This document shows, one piece after another, positions 41,470 through 51,300 of a stretch of 64,000 nucleotides of DNA. A program made the translations under genes and the position numbers. Origin of the DNA: an uncultured Lachnospiraceae bacterium (GTDB lineage: Bacteria > Bacillota > Clostridia > Lachnospirales > Lachnospiraceae). A model generated the notes under the pieces. It was not told the DNA's origin. It searched no databases and saw nothing but the letters and a program-made list of their open reading frames with translations. Position 1 is the first letter of the stretch; each line of letters begins with the position of its first letter. The DNA lies in NCBI GenBank assembly GCA_900539175.1, contig UQAW01000006.1, forward strand, positions 1 to 64,000, in the 5' to 3' direction.

Positions 41470-41553
41470 TGTTGGGGTCAAAAGGTATTTTGACCCCTAT
41501 AATACACGGATTGCTCCGCATTTCATGCTCCCACAATCCTAAAAACATTCGAA
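41467..41553. mobile_element. MITE-like element, copy 3 (87-bp left-end remnant)
   Basis: Identical in plan to copies at 2518 and 8895: TGATGTTGGGGTCAAAAGGT, the GGGGTC hairpin and the following unique sequence up to ACATTCGAA. It then breaks off. The bases before the element are TCGAA (41462-41466), and the break point is TTCGAA followed by unrelated DNA, so a deletion between the internal TTCGAA and the right-hand copy of the target duplication would explain it. Confidence 0.82.
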
Positions 41554-41555
41554 TA

Positions 41556-42062
41556 TTAGGAAGGGGCTTGAAAAAGCGGAAGATTTGGTGGATAAAAAGT
41601 AAAGCAGGCAAAGCAAAAGATGAGCAGAAGGATGCCCAAGAGCGATAATCGGACAGCCATTTTCGATGACAAATATCTGGTGGGCAGCAGTTTCAAACTG
41701 AACCAGAGAGAAGCGAGGATACCCAGCAGAAAAGTGCCGATGTCGGCCCAAAGGCAGTGGGTTCCAAGGATGCCTGTGTAAGTATAGAAGGTTATAACAA
41801 TCACAGACATACCGATCAGGATGGAAAGAAAGCGAACCGGAAGATAATTTGAATAGTTTTTACCATACAGCAGATATTCCGGAAAAAGAAACAGCAGCAT
41901 GGGAATGGCGAGTAGTTTCAGGTGCTCCCAGGTGCTTTCGCTGACAGCGCTGAAGATACCGATTACAGGGTTTCTGCCGGACCACTGATAGGTAAAATGC
42001 AGAAGCGTTCCGAGAATTACGGTTGCCAGGGCGGACAGATACAGGTAAGCTTTTGATTTCAT
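41556..42062 (-). CDS. DUF6512 family membrane protein
   Basis: A 168-residue protein with five hydrophobic segments. The early block LGTLLHFTYQWSGRNPVIGI followed by SAVSESTWEHLKLLAIPMLL is the DUF6512 signature as I know it. GGAGG precedes ATG 42062 on the minus strand. Its stop codon lies 2 bp from the MITE remnant, so the convergent hydrolase and this gene are separated only by that remnant. Function unknown. Confidence 0.78.
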   Translation of the reverse strand: MKSKAYLYLSALATVILGTLLHFTYQWSGRNPVIGIFSAVSESTWEHLKLLAIPMLLFLFPEYLLYGKNYSNYLPVRFLSILIGMSVIVITFYTYTGILGTHCLWADIGTFLLGILASLWFSLKLLPTRYLSSKMAVRLSLLGILLLIFCFACFTFYPPNLPLFQAPS

Positions 42063-42272
42063 AGCAGGCGCCTCCAGGGAATGATAGAATAGATATAGTA
42101 TATGTAAAATTTATAATAGATATTCGGATTTCGTCCATTAAAACAGCGTTGCTTAAAGGAAAACAATTGATGAAAATTTTTATTTTGTCTGCAGCAAAAT
42201 CAGGCTGCGCTGACACTATTAAAATGAGAGTGAAGCATTCATAAAGTCAGAACAGGAAAAGGAGGGAAACTC

Positions 42273-43289
42273 ATGAAAAAAAGAATGACAGCGTTACTGA
42301 TGGCAATGATGTTGGCGTTATTGGCAGCCTGCGGAAATTCCGATAAGGGTATGGCACAGTCCAATGCCGGAGCGGAGGAGAAAAGTGAAGTGTTTATGGA
42401 TACCTTGGACAGCGAAAGTGCAGAGGCAGCGACAGAGGCAGAGCAAGGTACAGGGGACAGTGGAGGTGCAGCCGTTCAGGTTACAGCTTCTGACCGGAAA
42501 CTGATCAAACAGCAGGAATATTCGGTAGAGACGAAAGCGTTTACGGAGTTTGTGGATGCATTAGAAGGAGTGGTAGCAGATTCCGGCGGTTATGTGGAGT
42601 ATTCGGATATCTCGGGGGAAGAAAGTGAATATGGAGACTATCGGTATGCCAGATATACCCTTAGAATCCCTGCGGATCGACTGGATAATTTTAAAGGCAA
42701 GATGAAAGAGATGGCAAATGTTACCCATATTTCCGAACAGGTGGAAGATGTTACCCTGGATTATGTGGACACGGAAAGTCATATTTCTGCATTGAAAACG
42801 GAACAGGAAAGTCTGATGGCGATGTTGGAAAAAGCAGAGACGCTGGAAGATATTATGCTGATACAGCATGAGCTGACAGAAGTTCGTTATCAGTTGGAGA
42901 GTTACGAATCCCGAAAACGCACCTACGATAGCAGGATACAGTACAGTTCCATAGAAATGACTGTAAGAGAGGTGGAACGGGAAACCAAAGTTTCGGATTC
43001 TTTTGGGGCGCAATTAAAAGAAAGACTGATTGGAAACCTGTATGATGTGAAAGAAGGTTTTCGGTCACTGGCATTGTGGCTGATCGGTGGGCTGCCGTAC
43101 TGGATTTTGTTGGCAATCATGGCGGCAGTCGTTGTCTTTATTGTCAAAAAAATTAAGAAAACAGAACGAAAAAAAGCGATGAACCGGCAGCGGTTCATGC
43201 AGCAGAATATTCAGCCGGAACAAGTGCAAAGTCAGGTCTCCCAGAATTCGGAAACAGCGGAAGCAGGCAAGCAAGAAAATCAGAAATGA
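42273..43289 (+). CDS. DUF4349 lipoprotein
   Basis: A 338-residue lipoprotein with signal MTALLMAMMLALLAACG and a low-complexity acidic linker (about 22-70). The DUF4349 domain (about 72-285) has RKLIKQQEYSVETKAFTEF, the GGYVEYSDIS strand, YTLRIPADRLDNFKGKM, a coiled coil HISALKTEQESLMAMLEKA and the RIQYSSIEMTV strand. A membrane span (about 268-290) and basic tail follow, so the protein is attached at both ends. The family is suspected to be a cell-envelope sensor or assembly factor. A 59-residue gene follows 90 bp downstream. Confidence 0.9.
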   Translation: MKKRMTALLMAMMLALLAACGNSDKGMAQSNAGAEEKSEVFMDTLDSESAEAATEAEQGTGDSGGAAVQVTASDRKLIKQQEYSVETKAFTEFVDALEGVVADSGGYVEYSDISGEESEYGDYRYARYTLRIPADRLDNFKGKMKEMANVTHISEQVEDVTLDYVDTESHISALKTEQESLMAMLEKAETLEDIMLIQHELTEVRYQLESYESRKRTYDSRIQYSSIEMTVREVERETKVSDSFGAQLKERLIGNLYDVKEGFRSLALWLIGGLPYWILLAIMAAVVVFIVKKIKKTERKKAMNRQRFMQQNIQPEQVQSQVSQNSETAEAGKQENQK

Positions 43290-43379
43290 TAAGAACTATC
43301 GTGCGTCAGAATAAAAATATGAAAATTACACAGGATAAAATGGTCGGAAAATGTTTATTTTGCAAAGAGGGAAAAGAAT

Positions 43380-43559
43380 ATGATAAATAACGAGGAACTG
43401 CCCATCGGCTTCACTATGGAACTTGCGCAGCATTCTGATATACTCAATCAGTTTTCAAAGTTAGATGAGGCGCAGAAACAAACACTGATTGAGGGAGCAA
43501 GAAATGTCAAATCCCGGGAAGAAATGCGTGCATATGTGGAGCAGATGAATATGCAGTGA
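43380..43559 (+). CDS. 59-residue conserved small protein
   Basis: Reads NEELPIGFTMELAQHSDIL, then FSKLDEAQKQTLIEGARNV and SREEMRAYVEQM. I recognise it as a widespread short uncharacterised Lachnospiraceae protein type with the (N)EELPxGFxMxLAxxxxAxxxFS opening and a VxSxxEMxxYV ending. AAGAGGG lies before ATG 43380. It ends 26 bp before a terminator and could be cotranscribed with the DUF4349 gene. Probably helical and cytoplasmic. Too short for most gene finders. Confidence 0.75.
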   Translation: MINNEELPIGFTMELAQHSDILNQFSKLDEAQKQTLIEGARNVKSREEMRAYVEQMNMQ

Positions 43560-43584
43560 TTTGCTTACAAAGTATGCGTATGTG

Positions 43585-43626
43585 AAAAGAATCTGTCAGA
43601 ATTAAAGTCTGGGCAGGTTCTTTTTT
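43585..43626 (+). terminator. Intrinsic terminator
   Basis: AAAAGAATCTGTC (43585-43597) pairs with GGCAGGTTCTTTT (43612-43624) with G-T pairs, followed by TT. It separates the DUF4349 unit from the carbohydrate locus. Confidence 0.7.
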
Positions 43627-43689
43627 CTGTGATAAAATGAAAAAAATGTGTGGTTTTTGGGAGAAACATGGAGAGGATGGAGAACGAAG

Positions 43690-45000
43690 ATGAATGGAAG
43701 GAGATACATAAGGAACTTGCTGAGTGTGTTTCTAAGTGTGGGAGTGTTTTGGAATATGGTATCCTGCGGTTTTCCGGGCGGGGAGAATCAGAAGCAAAAT
43801 GAGACGCGTACGACATTGGAAGTTTGGGCATGGGACAATAATTTCAATGTGAAAGCTGTAATGCTGGCGGCAGAAATTTATGAAGAGGCGCATTCGGATG
43901 TGGAGATCCGGGTTATTTCTAAGGAAAAAAACGAGATTATACAAAAGCTATCCAATGATCTTTCAGCAGAGGTATATGAGGAATTGCCGGATATTGTGCT
44001 GATTGAGGATTATGAGATCCAGAATCTGTTGGCGGCTTATGAAAAGGAGTTCCGGGGGCTGGATGATACAATCGATTACAGGAAGTTTCAGGACTATAAG
44101 ACAAAGCTTGTGGCAAAGGATGGGATTCATTATGGAGTCCCCTTTGACAGCGGAGTGGCAGTGATGTTTTACCGTTTGGATTATCTGGAACAGGCTGGTT
44201 ATACGGAGGCAGATATGCAGGATATCACATGGAGCCGTTATCTTGAAATCGGCCGTCAGGTGAAAGAAAAAGTCGGGGTCAATATGTTGACTGTTCAGCC
44301 GGACGATGTGGGAATTATTCGGATTATGATGCAGAGTGCAGGCAGTTGGTATGTGAAGGAGGATGGAACCACGGCGGATATTGCCGAAAATGTTCCTTTG
44401 CAGGAGGCACTTGAAATTTACCGGAGTCTGATCGAGTGCAATCTGGTTTGTACGGTCAATGGATGGGAAGGATTTGTGCAGGCCTTTCAGAGCGGAAAAG
44501 TGGCAACGGTGGTCTCGGGATGTTGGATTGCTCCTACCATTCGGGCAAATCAGGAGCAGAGCGGCTTGTGGAGAGTTGCTCTGATCCCCAGGATGGAAAA
44601 TATACCTGATGCTGTCAATGTATCCAATATCGGGGGCAGCAGCTGGTATGTGCTTAAAAATAAGGAACACGGGGATGAGGCTGCCGCTTTCTTAAAAGAA
44701 ACGTTTGGAGAAGATCGTGGATTTATCGATCAACTTGTGAAGGAGATTGATTTGGTAAGCAGCAGAAAAGATGCCGGGGAGCTGCCGGCATATGAAAAGG
44801 AAGATGAATATTTTGGGGATTCCAGTATCCTAAAGGTATTTGCCAATGCTGCGGAAGAAATTCCTGTTGTGAATTATGGCAGTGAAACATATGAAATTGA
44901 GACGATTTTGTGCAGAGAGATTCAGTTAATATTAAAAGGTGAGGAGATAGAGGAGGGATTGGAAAAAGTACAATTGAAGGCCCAGGCAACGATTCAATAG
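43690..45000 (+). CDS. Extracellular sugar-binding lipoprotein 1 (SBP family 1)
   Basis: A 436-residue family-1 solute-binding protein with lipobox WNMVSC. The body has LEVWAWDNNFNVKAVMLAAE, LPDIVLIEDYEIQNLL, YGVPFDSGVAVMFYRLDYL, MMQSAGSWYVKED, and VVSGCWIAPT, the pattern of ABC receptors for oligosaccharides. It is a paralogue of the next gene, sharing most of these blocks nearly word for word. ATG 43690 is used; the frame opens at 43648 without a good site. The two receptors probably serve one importer with different ligands or affinities. No ATPase is encoded nearby; a shared MsmX-like ATPase is likely. Confidence 0.9.
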   Translation: MNGRRYIRNLLSVFLSVGVFWNMVSCGFPGGENQKQNETRTTLEVWAWDNNFNVKAVMLAAEIYEEAHSDVEIRVISKEKNEIIQKLSNDLSAEVYEELPDIVLIEDYEIQNLLAAYEKEFRGLDDTIDYRKFQDYKTKLVAKDGIHYGVPFDSGVAVMFYRLDYLEQAGYTEADMQDITWSRYLEIGRQVKEKVGVNMLTVQPDDVGIIRIMMQSAGSWYVKEDGTTADIAENVPLQEALEIYRSLIECNLVCTVNGWEGFVQAFQSGKVATVVSGCWIAPTIRANQEQSGLWRVALIPRMENIPDAVNVSNIGGSSWYVLKNKEHGDEAAAFLKETFGEDRGFIDQLVKEIDLVSSRKDAGELPAYEKEDEYFGDSSILKVFANAAEEIPVVNYGSETYEIETILCREIQLILKGEEIEEGLEKVQLKAQATIQ

Positions 45001-45012
45001 AAAAGCACCTTA

Positions 45013-45121
45013 AAAAAGTGAAAATTTCCAAAAAATGTCCAAAAAACAATCAAATACCCGGAAAAAGTGAAAATTTTGATAAACATATTCCTAAAGAATC
45101 CGCGGGGTCACATGCTACAAT
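45013..45121 (+). promoter_or_regulatory. Promoter region with 15-bp direct repeat (candidate YesN sites)
   Basis: AAAAAGTGAAAATTT occurs exactly at 45013-45027 and 45062-45076, 49 bp apart. A TGC-extended -10, TACAAT (45116-45121), lies 40 bp after the second copy and there is no good -35, as expected for an activator-dependent promoter. A related site precedes the GH43 gene (58466). Confidence 0.6.
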
Positions 45122-45162
45122 ATGTTCAGAAAGCAAGAGAAAACCCTAAGGAGGATAAAAGC

Positions 45163-46506
45163 ATGAAAGTGAAAAAAGTATTTGCATTATTACTTGCAGC
45201 AACGATGGTATTAGGCATGACAGCCTGCGGAGATTCTGATAAGGAAAGCAGTTCTAAGAGCGGTGCAGACAGTTCCGCTGTATCGGAAAGCGAAGGAAGC
45301 CAGGGTGAAGCCGAAGATACATTGACCATCTGGGCGTGGGATGAGGCATTCAACATCAAGGCAGCACAGGTTGCCAAAGAGATGTACAGTGAGGTGAATC
45401 CGGATGTGGATATCAACATTGTAACTATGGCTCAGGATGATATTGTTACAAAGCTGAACACAAGCCTTTCCTCAGGCTCCTATGAAGGTCTGCCGGATAT
45501 TGTTCTGATCGAAGATTACAAGGCACAAGGATATTTGACATCTTATGAGAACGAATTTGCGGATTTGTCCGATTTTGTGAAAGTGGAAGATTTCGCCGGA
45601 TACAAAACGGCTGTCAATCAGATCGGTGGTAAAGTATATGGCGTTCCTTTTGACAGTGGTGTTGCAGCTACGTTCTACCGTACCGATTATATTGAGGAAG
45701 CAGGATATTCACAGGAAGATATGCAGGATCTGACTTGGGAAAAGTATATTGAGATCGGTCAGGCGGTGAAAGAAAAATGCGGAGTTGATATGTGTACCCT
45801 TGATCCAAGCGATATCGGACAGATCCGTATGATGATGCAGAGCGCAGGCGCATGGTACAGCGGCGAAAATGGTGAAGTGACGATTGCCGACAATCAGGCG
45901 CTGAAAGATGCCATTGATGTTTACAAGAAATTAGTGGAATCCGGGTGCGTGAAGCAGATTTCCGGTTGGGATCCATTTGTCGGGGCATTTAATAATGGCG
46001 AGGTTGCTTCGGTAGTAACCGGATGTTGGATTGCTCCTTCTATTCAGAAAGCAGAAGATCAGAGCGGTAAATGGGCAGTTGCACCATTCCCGAAAATGGA
46101 AGCAAATTCAGATTCTGTAAATGCGTCCTCCATCGGAGGTGCCGGATGGTATGTACTGAAAAATGTGGGACATGAAGAGGCAGCCAAAGACTTCCTGAAG
46201 AATACATTTGCAAGCAATGTGGATTTGATGAATCAGCTGGCTGTGGATATTACCCTTGTAAGTACAATGAATGCGGCAGCCGACGCGGAAAATTATAAGA
46301 AGGGAAATGACTTTTTCGGCGGTCAGGAGATTTTTGCAGATTTTGCAGAGTGGACAAAGGATGTGCCGTCTGTAAACTACGGAATGAATACATATGCTTT
46401 GGAAGATTTAATGACAGAAGCTGTCCAGGCAATTGTGGGCGGAGCCGATGTAGACAGTACATTGAAGGATTATCAGACACAGGCTGAGGCGGCTATCGCA
46501 CAGTAA
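45163..46506 (+). CDS. Extracellular sugar-binding lipoprotein 2 (SBP family 1)
   Basis: A 447-residue receptor with signal KVKKVFALLLAATMVLGMTAC and a Ser-rich linker. Blocks match the preceding gene: LTIWAWDEAFNIKAAQ, LPDIVLIEDYKAQGYL, YGVPFDSGVAATFYRTDYI, IRMMMQSAGAWYSGENGE, VTGCWIAPSI, ASSIGGAGWYVLKNVG. This copy has its own promoter with direct repeats, the stronger ribosome binding site AAGGAGG, and a hairpin after its stop, so it is likely the main receptor for the two permeases downstream. The gene pair is a tandem duplication. The start at 45163 ignores an open upstream extension that runs across the promoter. Confidence 0.92.
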   Translation: MKVKKVFALLLAATMVLGMTACGDSDKESSSKSGADSSAVSESEGSQGEAEDTLTIWAWDEAFNIKAAQVAKEMYSEVNPDVDINIVTMAQDDIVTKLNTSLSSGSYEGLPDIVLIEDYKAQGYLTSYENEFADLSDFVKVEDFAGYKTAVNQIGGKVYGVPFDSGVAATFYRTDYIEEAGYSQEDMQDLTWEKYIEIGQAVKEKCGVDMCTLDPSDIGQIRMMMQSAGAWYSGENGEVTIADNQALKDAIDVYKKLVESGCVKQISGWDPFVGAFNNGEVASVVTGCWIAPSIQKAEDQSGKWAVAPFPKMEANSDSVNASSIGGAGWYVLKNVGHEEAAKDFLKNTFASNVDLMNQLAVDITLVSTMNAAADAENYKKGNDFFGGQEIFADFAEWTKDVPSVNYGMNTYALEDLMTEAVQAIVGGADVDSTLKDYQTQAEAAIAQ

Positions 46507-46518
46507 AATCAGACAGGA

Positions 46519-46548
46519 GCTGCTGCAGGAAACTGCAGCAGCCCTTTT
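46519..46548 (+). terminator. Intercistronic hairpin between receptor and permeases
   Basis: Perfect GCTGCTGCAG / CTGCAGCAGC stem with GAAA tetraloop, followed by CCTTTT. It likely lets only part of transcription continue, and protects the receptor mRNA 3' end, giving more receptor than permease. Confidence 0.75.
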
Positions 46549-46565
46549 AGAAGGAGACGAAGACT

Positions 46566-47447
46566 ATGAAAAAACACAGCGTTCACAATAAACTGGACCG
46601 AAAAGCATGGTTGTTCATCATTCCAAGTCTGGTTTTAATTGTCTGTTTTGTATTTTATCCGATGATTCAGGCATTCTTTACATCCTTTCAGTCAGGTATG
46701 GCAAATAACCTGGAATTTGGAGGCGTAGTAAATTATAAGCGAATGTTGACGGATTCCACCTTTAAGAAAGCATTGTTCAATACCATGCTGTTTCTGATCG
46801 TGCAGGTGCCGGTGATGATACTGCTGGCATTAATTATTTCATCGATTTTGAATAATAAACGGCTGAAATTCAGGGGATTTTTCCGAACAGCAATTTTCCT
46901 TCCGTGCGTAACATCTCTGGTTGCTTATTCCATTATTTTTAAGAGTCTTTTTGCGAATGATGGATTTATTAACGGAATGCTGATGAATCTGCATGTGATT
47001 TCAGAACCCATTAACTGGCTGACCAACGCAACTTTTGCAAGAATTCTGATTATTTTGGCAATTACCTGGAGATGGACCGGTTACAATATGGTCTTTTATC
47101 TGTCCGGACTTCAAAGTATTGATGACTCAATTTATGAAGCGGCATCCATTGACGGTGCGAATGGTTTCCAGAAATTTTTCCATATGACGCTGCCGTTGCT
47201 GAAACCGATCATTTTATTTACTACGATCAATTCGACGATCGGTACGCTGCAGCTATTTGACGAACCAATGAATATTACCCAGGGCGGTCCGGCGAATGCA
47301 ACAATTACCATATCACAGTATATTTACAATCTGCTGTTCAAATATCAGCCGAATTTTGGATATGCGGCTGCGGTATCTTATGTAATTGTAGTATTAATTG
47401 TGGTACTGTCCTTTATTCAGATGAAAGTAGGTGATAAGGATGAGTAA
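46566..47447 (+). CDS. Sugar ABC permease, MalF/UgpA family
   Basis: A 293-residue permease with six spans. KAWLFIIPSLVLIVCFVFYP at the start, and the coupling loop YEAASIDGANGFQKFFHMTL with the EAA motif and G at fixed spacing, identify CUT1-family permeases for oligosaccharides. It overlaps the second permease by 8 bp. Together with the receptors upstream it forms the uptake part of the carbohydrate locus. Confidence 0.93.
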   Translation: MKKHSVHNKLDRKAWLFIIPSLVLIVCFVFYPMIQAFFTSFQSGMANNLEFGGVVNYKRMLTDSTFKKALFNTMLFLIVQVPVMILLALIISSILNNKRLKFRGFFRTAIFLPCVTSLVAYSIIFKSLFANDGFINGMLMNLHVISEPINWLTNATFARILIILAITWRWTGYNMVFYLSGLQSIDDSIYEAASIDGANGFQKFFHMTLPLLKPIILFTTINSTIGTLQLFDEPMNITQGGPANATITISQYIYNLLFKYQPNFGYAAAVSYVIVVLIVVLSFIQMKVGDKDE

Positions 47448-48285
47448 GAAATCAAAGATGATGAATGGGGTGCAATATATCATATTGTCGGTCCTAGCAA
47501 TTGTATCCATATTTCCATTCTTCTGGATGGTAGTAGCGTCAACGAACAAGTCCGTAGATGTTACGAAAGGAACCTTGGTTCCGGGTACTTATTTATTGGA
47601 AAACCTGAGACATTTGCTGGAATCGGATCTGCAGTATCTGAGTGCATTTAAGAATTCTATTGTGATAGCAGTTGTGACGACAGCGTTAGCGATGATTGTT
47701 TCGTCAGCGGCAGGATATGCCTTTGAGGTTTTTAAGTCTAAGGGGAGAGATCGTGTTTTCAGCATTGTGCTGCTTTCCATGATGGTGCCCTTTGCGGCGT
47801 TGATGGTACCCTTGTTCCGCTTATTCAGTAAATTTAACAAAATTCCGGTTCTGAAGTGGATTGGACTGAATACTACCGGATCCGTGGTAATCATTGCAAT
47901 TGCAACGGCATTCCTGATTTTCTTTTTCCGGCAGAATACAAAGACCTTTCCGAAGGAGCTGATTGAAGCAGCAAGAATAGACGGAGTGGGAGAATTCGGA
48001 ATTTTTACAAAAATTTATATGCCGACGATGAAGTCCACTTATGCGGCAGCGGTGGTTGTAACTTTTATGACCAGTTGGAATAATTACCTTTGGCCTTTGA
48101 TTGCATTGCAGTCGGAAGACAAAAGAACATTGCCGCTGGTTATTTCTGCACTGGGCTCGTCCTATACACCGGACTATGGAATGATGATGACTGCTGTGGT
48201 TATCGCAACCTTGCCGACTGCATTGATTTTCTTTCTGATGCAGAAGCAGTTTGTAGCAGGTATGACAGGTTCCGTCAAAGGCTGA
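47440..48285 (+). CDS. Sugar ABC permease, MalG/UgpE family
   Basis: A 281-residue second permease with six spans. IVSIFPFFWMVVASTNKSVD, the loop ELIEAARIDGVGEFGIFTKI with its EAA-like motif, and FMTSWNNYLWPLIALQSEDK are the MalG-type hallmarks. ATG 47440 overlaps the MalF-like gene; an in-frame GTG at 47431 is less likely. The ATPase is missing here, as in most CUT1 operons of Firmicutes. Confidence 0.92.
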   Translation: MSKKSKMMNGVQYIILSVLAIVSIFPFFWMVVASTNKSVDVTKGTLVPGTYLLENLRHLLESDLQYLSAFKNSIVIAVVTTALAMIVSSAAGYAFEVFKSKGRDRVFSIVLLSMMVPFAALMVPLFRLFSKFNKIPVLKWIGLNTTGSVVIIAIATAFLIFFFRQNTKTFPKELIEAARIDGVGEFGIFTKIYMPTMKSTYAAAVVVTFMTSWNNYLWPLIALQSEDKRTLPLVISALGSSYTPDYGMMMTAVVIATLPTALIFFLMQKQFVAGMTGSVKG

Positions 48286-48385
48286 CGACAGATGAAGGGA
48301 CAGGAAAGAGGACGTGAAGAATCCGGAACCGTCCTCTTTTTCTGATAAGAAAATAAAGGCGGCGAAGAGAGGAGAAAGAAAAGGA

Positions 48386-51300
48386 ATGAAAGCGAAATTG
48401 GAGTGGCTTACTGATCCGGAAGTGTTCCAGGTGAATCGGTGCGAAGCTCATTCAGATCACAAATTTTATCTGAACCGGGAAGAGCTGAAGAAAGGGAAAA
48501 GCCGGCTGGTGCAATCGCTGAACGGCACCTGGAAGTTTCGGTATGCCGTAAACCCTTCCGGGCGGGCAGCAGATTTCTATGAAGAACAAGTGTCTGCAGA
48601 AACATTTGGAGAGATTCAGGTTCCCGGTCACATACAGCTTCAGGGCTATGACCAGTGTCAGTATATCAATACGATGTACCCCTGGGATGGAAAAGAGTTT
48701 CTGCGTCCGCCGTATGTATCAGAGGAATATAATCCGGTGGGAAGCTATGTGACTTATTTTGTACCGGAGCAGGAGCTTCTGGGAAGGCAGGTATACCTTA
48801 GTTTCCAGGGAGTGGAGACGGCATTTTATGTGTGGCTGAATGGTGTTTTTATCGGCTATTCGGAGGATAGCTTTACACCGGCAGAATTTCTGATCACAGA
48901 AGCGCTGAAGCCAGGCAGAAACAAGCTGGCAGTGGAAGTCTATAAGAGAAGTTCAGCAAGCTGGCTGGAGGATCAGGATTTCTGGCGCTTCTCGGGAATT
49001 TTTCGGGATGTGTACCTCTATGGGATACCAGAGACACATATCCGGGATTTGTTTGTAAATGCTTCCTTAAGAGAAGAATACACGACGGGTGCTCTGAAAA
49101 TCAGTATGAAGGCGACTGGAGAGATGAGTGGGACAGTCAACCTGTTCCTGAAAGATGGGGAAGGTAAGGTCATTGCACAAAAGGAGCAGCTACCTTTGGA
49201 AGAGGAGACGGTCATTGCACTGGATGCAGGTGTGGTTCAGCCCTGGTCAGCAGAGATTCCCTATCTGTACCGGATCGAGTTGGAAGTCCGGAACAGTGAT
49301 GACACACTTTTGGAAGTCATCGATCAGCCGGTGGGATTCCGCAATTTTGAGATGATTGATGGGATCATGTGCCTGAATGGAAAAAGAATTCTCTTCCGGG
49401 GCGTCAACCGGCATGAATTTAATCCGGAGCGGGGCAGAGCGGTCACGGAAGAGGATATGCTTACCGATATCCGAATTCTGAAACAAAATAATATCAATGC
49501 AGTGAGAACTTCCCATTATCCGAATCAGAGCCGCTGGTATGAATTGTGTGATGAATATGGAATCTATCTGATTGATGAGACGAATCTGGAGAGTCATGGC
49601 TCCTGGCAGAAGCTGGGTGCATGTGAACCTTCCTGGAATGTACCGGGATCTCTGCCGGAATGGAAGGAGGCGGTTGTGGACCGGGCACGTTCCATGCTGG
49701 AGCGGGATAAAAACCATCCCTCTGTTCTGATTTGGTCCTGCGGTAATGAATCCTATGCAGGGGAGGATATTCTGGCAATGAGTGAGTTCTTCCGCCAGAG
49801 AGATCCTTCCAGACTGGTTCATTACGAAGGGGTATTCTGGAACCGGGAATTTGACCGGATCAGTGATATGGAGAGCAGAATGTATGCGAAACCTGCCGAA
49901 ATTGTGGAATATCTGGAAAAACCGACGGGAAAACCATACATCAGCTGCGAGTATATGCATGCAATGGGGAATTCCTGCGGAGGAATGGAGTTATACACAA
50001 GACTTGAGGATCAGTATATCAGATATCAGGGCGGTTTTATCTGGGATTATATTGACCAGGCTGTGTGGCAGAGAGATGCACAGGGGAATCAACGGCTGGC
50101 CTATGGCGGAGACTTTGACGACCGTGCTACCGATTATTGTTTTTGTACCGACGGTATTGTCTATGCGGACAGAACACTGTCGCCGAAGATACAGGAAGTG
50201 AAGCAGTTGTACAGCAATGTGCGGATTCAGGTAAGGGAGAAGTGCATTATCATTGAAAACCGAAACCTCTTTGCAGATCTTGAAGCATTTACCTTTGAGG
50301 AACGGGTGGAAAAGGATGGACAGCAGATTGCCCTTCGGAAACTGGACATTCATGCAGAACCGGGAACACGGACAGAAACTGCAAGAGAAAAATTGCCGGG
50401 CGATCCAGGAGAATATACCGTAACGGTGACCGCAAGATTGAAGGAAGACAATCGCTATGCAGACGCGGGACATGAAGTTGCTTTTGGGCAGGGTGTATTT
50501 CAGATAGAGGCCTGCCAAAGAGAGGAGCAGACACAGAAGAAGGCCCGCTACGGAACATTTCATGTCATTTATGGAGATGTAAATATCGGGGTACAAGGAG
50601 AAGGATTTTCAGCTCTATTTTCCAGAAGCGAAGGCGGCATCATATCTCTGGTTTACGGAGGAAAGGAATATATCACCAGAACGCCGAAACTGACCTTCTA
50701 CCGTGCTTTGACGGACAATGACAGAGGAATGGGGGCAGCTTACCGTGACAGCGGATGGCTGGCAGCATCAATGGGGATGCGATACGTTCCTGAAAGTTTC
50801 CAGGTGGCAGAAGAACCGGAGAGCCTTCAGATTACAATGGAGTATGAGGCGAAATATCCGGAAGTTTTCCGGTGTACGGTAACTTATCGGATGGCAGCGG
50901 ATGGGAAGCTTGAGATGATGATTGCGTATCCGGGAATCAGGTGTGAGGAGTATCTGCCGCTGTTTGGAATTGATTTTAAGATGAAAAAAGAACTCCGAAG
51001 TTTTTCCTATTATGGATATGGTCCGGAGGAAAACTATGCAGACCGGATGTGCGGAGCAAGGCTTGGAGTATTTTACACCTCAGCTGACAAAAATCTGTCA
51101 CAGTATCTGATTCCTCAGGAATGTGGAAACCGGGAAGGGGTTCGCTGGCTGAAGCTCTTAAATCAGGAGGGAGAAGGGCTTCGCTTTTGTGCAGAGGGAG
51201 CGCCCTTTGCAGCAAGTGTACTTCCTTACAGTGCATACGAACTGGAAAATGCCCTGCACGCAGATGAATTGCCGGTATCAAGGTATACCTGGGTGCGTCT

